64,000 nt of DNA, from contig CAIXZF010000113.1 in assembly GCA_903923925.1 (NCBI GenBank), positions 1-64,000 of the forward strand. Direction: 5' to 3'. Below the pieces are notes generated by a model that was given only the letters and a program-made list of their open reading frames with translations, did no database searches and was not told the DNA's origin. Numbering within the stretch: position 1 is the stretch's first letter; each line of letters opens with the position of its first letter. Shown here piece by piece: positions 63,724 through 64,000 of this stretch. A program made the translations under genes and the position numbers. This DNA is from an uncultured Bacteroidales bacterium (GTDB lineage Bacteria > Bacteroidota > Bacteroidia > Bacteroidales > CAIXZF01).

Positions 63724-63733
63724 TTGGACCGGA

Positions 63734-63741
63734 CAAAGTTA
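63734..63741 (-). promoter_or_regulatory. -7 promoter element of the cyclophilin gene
   Basis: TAACTTTG on the minus strand, 45 nt before the cyclophilin ATG. Its transcript would cross the plus-strand promoter at 63703-63710. Confidence 0.45.
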
Positions 63742-63759
63742 ATAAATAAACCAGCTGAA

Positions 63760-64000
63760 ATGAAACACCTCTTATTTAAAAAAGCTCTACTAGTGGCCAT
63801 TCTTTTATCGGGTGCCCTGGTAATCAGTAATTGTAAGAAAACTGACCCTGAATATAAAGTGGTAGTTACCGTTAAGTATCTTAGCGATACGCTAAAGGTT
63901 GTTCCTGATGCGGCTGTTGTAATTGAAAAGAATGACAGGAAAGCTGAAGGTATAACAGATGCCGGCGGTCAGTTTACAACCGTATTCAAATATGAGATGA
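63760..64000 (+). CDS. lipoprotein, 5' part only (runs off the window)
   Basis: An open frame from the ATG at 63760 to the edge, about 80 residues visible. The N-terminus MKHLLFKKALL, a hydrophobic run and VISNC (C25) make a lipoprotein signal. The following part (VVVTVKYLSDTLKVVPDAAVVIEK, then AEGITDAGGQFTTVFKYE) looks like a carboxypeptidase-regulatory-like or SpaA-type beta-sandwich, common in Bacteroidetes surface lipoproteins. The 3' end and full function are not visible. Confidence 0.7.
   Translation, partial: MKHLLFKKALLVAILLSGALVISNCKKTDPEYKVVVTVKYLSDTLKVVPDAAVVIEKNDRKAEGITDAGGQFTTVFKYEM

Overview
The window looks like a chromosomal segment of an uncultured or little-studied member of the Bacteroidota (Bacteroidia-like). 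The grounds are: many genes preceded by the Bacteroidetes -7 promoter element TAnnTTTG and few recognisable Shine-Dalgarno sites; a type IX secretion sorting domain on an aminopeptidase; Bacteroidetes-typical families (DUF4175, DUF4292, PD40-OmpA, MORN/YwqK exported proteins, TPR lipoproteins); and moderately AT-rich DNA. Nearly all of it is ordinary core genome. I see no prophage, CRISPR array, complete insertion sequence or integrative element. The accessory-looking parts are the left edge (1-490), a decayed ATPase gene near 13.1-14.2 kb, and a repeat-rich gap at 58.8-59.45 kb. LAYOUT. 0.5-12.0 kb, minus strand: mnmA, an exported MORN protein, then, in transcription order, rimP-nusA-infB-pfkA, an M14 carboxypeptidase and a long-chain polyprenyl diphosphate synthase. 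12.2-14.2 kb: a small haem-c lipoprotein, a YgiW-type OB-fold protein and the ATPase pseudogene. 14.2-16.2 kb: an M1 aminopeptidase with a T9SS tail. 16.3-28.9 kb, plus strand: DUF4175 protein, HATPase protein, ybeY, mnmG, a parS-like site, a methyltransferase, a giant orphan sensor kinase and a polysaccharide flippase. 29-35 kb, plus: dut, TPR lipoprotein, DUF4292 lipoprotein, EnvC-like factor, nitroreductase, M28 glutaminyl-cyclase-like lipoprotein. 35-39.9 kb: phoH (minus), polA and a LOG-family protein (plus). 40-44.7 kb, minus: MltF-like transglycosylase, TPR protein and PD40-OmpA protein as one envelope operon. 44.7-51.5 kb, minus: tetR-tolC-hlyD-ABC-ABC-permease-permease exporter operon. 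51.6-56.3 kb, minus: LysM transglycosylase, tatA, a second MORN protein and nadA. Then a 520-bp AT-rich gap, and rpiB, a lutB-like gene and tRNA-Ala(GGC) on plus. 59.5-63.7 kb, minus: cyclophilin, pheS, asd and a GT39-like glycosyltransferase. A lipoprotein gene runs off the right end. HOW THE GENES WORK TOGETHER. The main themes are translation and tRNA maturation (rimP, nusA, infB, mnmA, mnmG, ybeY, pheS, tRNA-Ala), cell-envelope construction (polyprenyl carrier, flippase, EnvC, two lytic transglycosylases, OmpA, GT39) and one regulated efflux system. POINTS WORTH A SECOND LOOK. A parS-like 16-mer lies directly behind mnmG. The exporter has two unfused ABC ATPases whose motif losses all fall on one composite ATP site, with a TetR operator candidate sitting on the operon start. 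Compound hairpin repeats are shared between the left edge and the 59-kb gap. The nadA-rpiB gap is packed with GTTAA/TTAAC words. Antisense-overlapping promoters with a 12-bp palindrome lie at the right edge. I did not find a convincing undescribed multi-gene system; the strongest candidates are listed with their limits.
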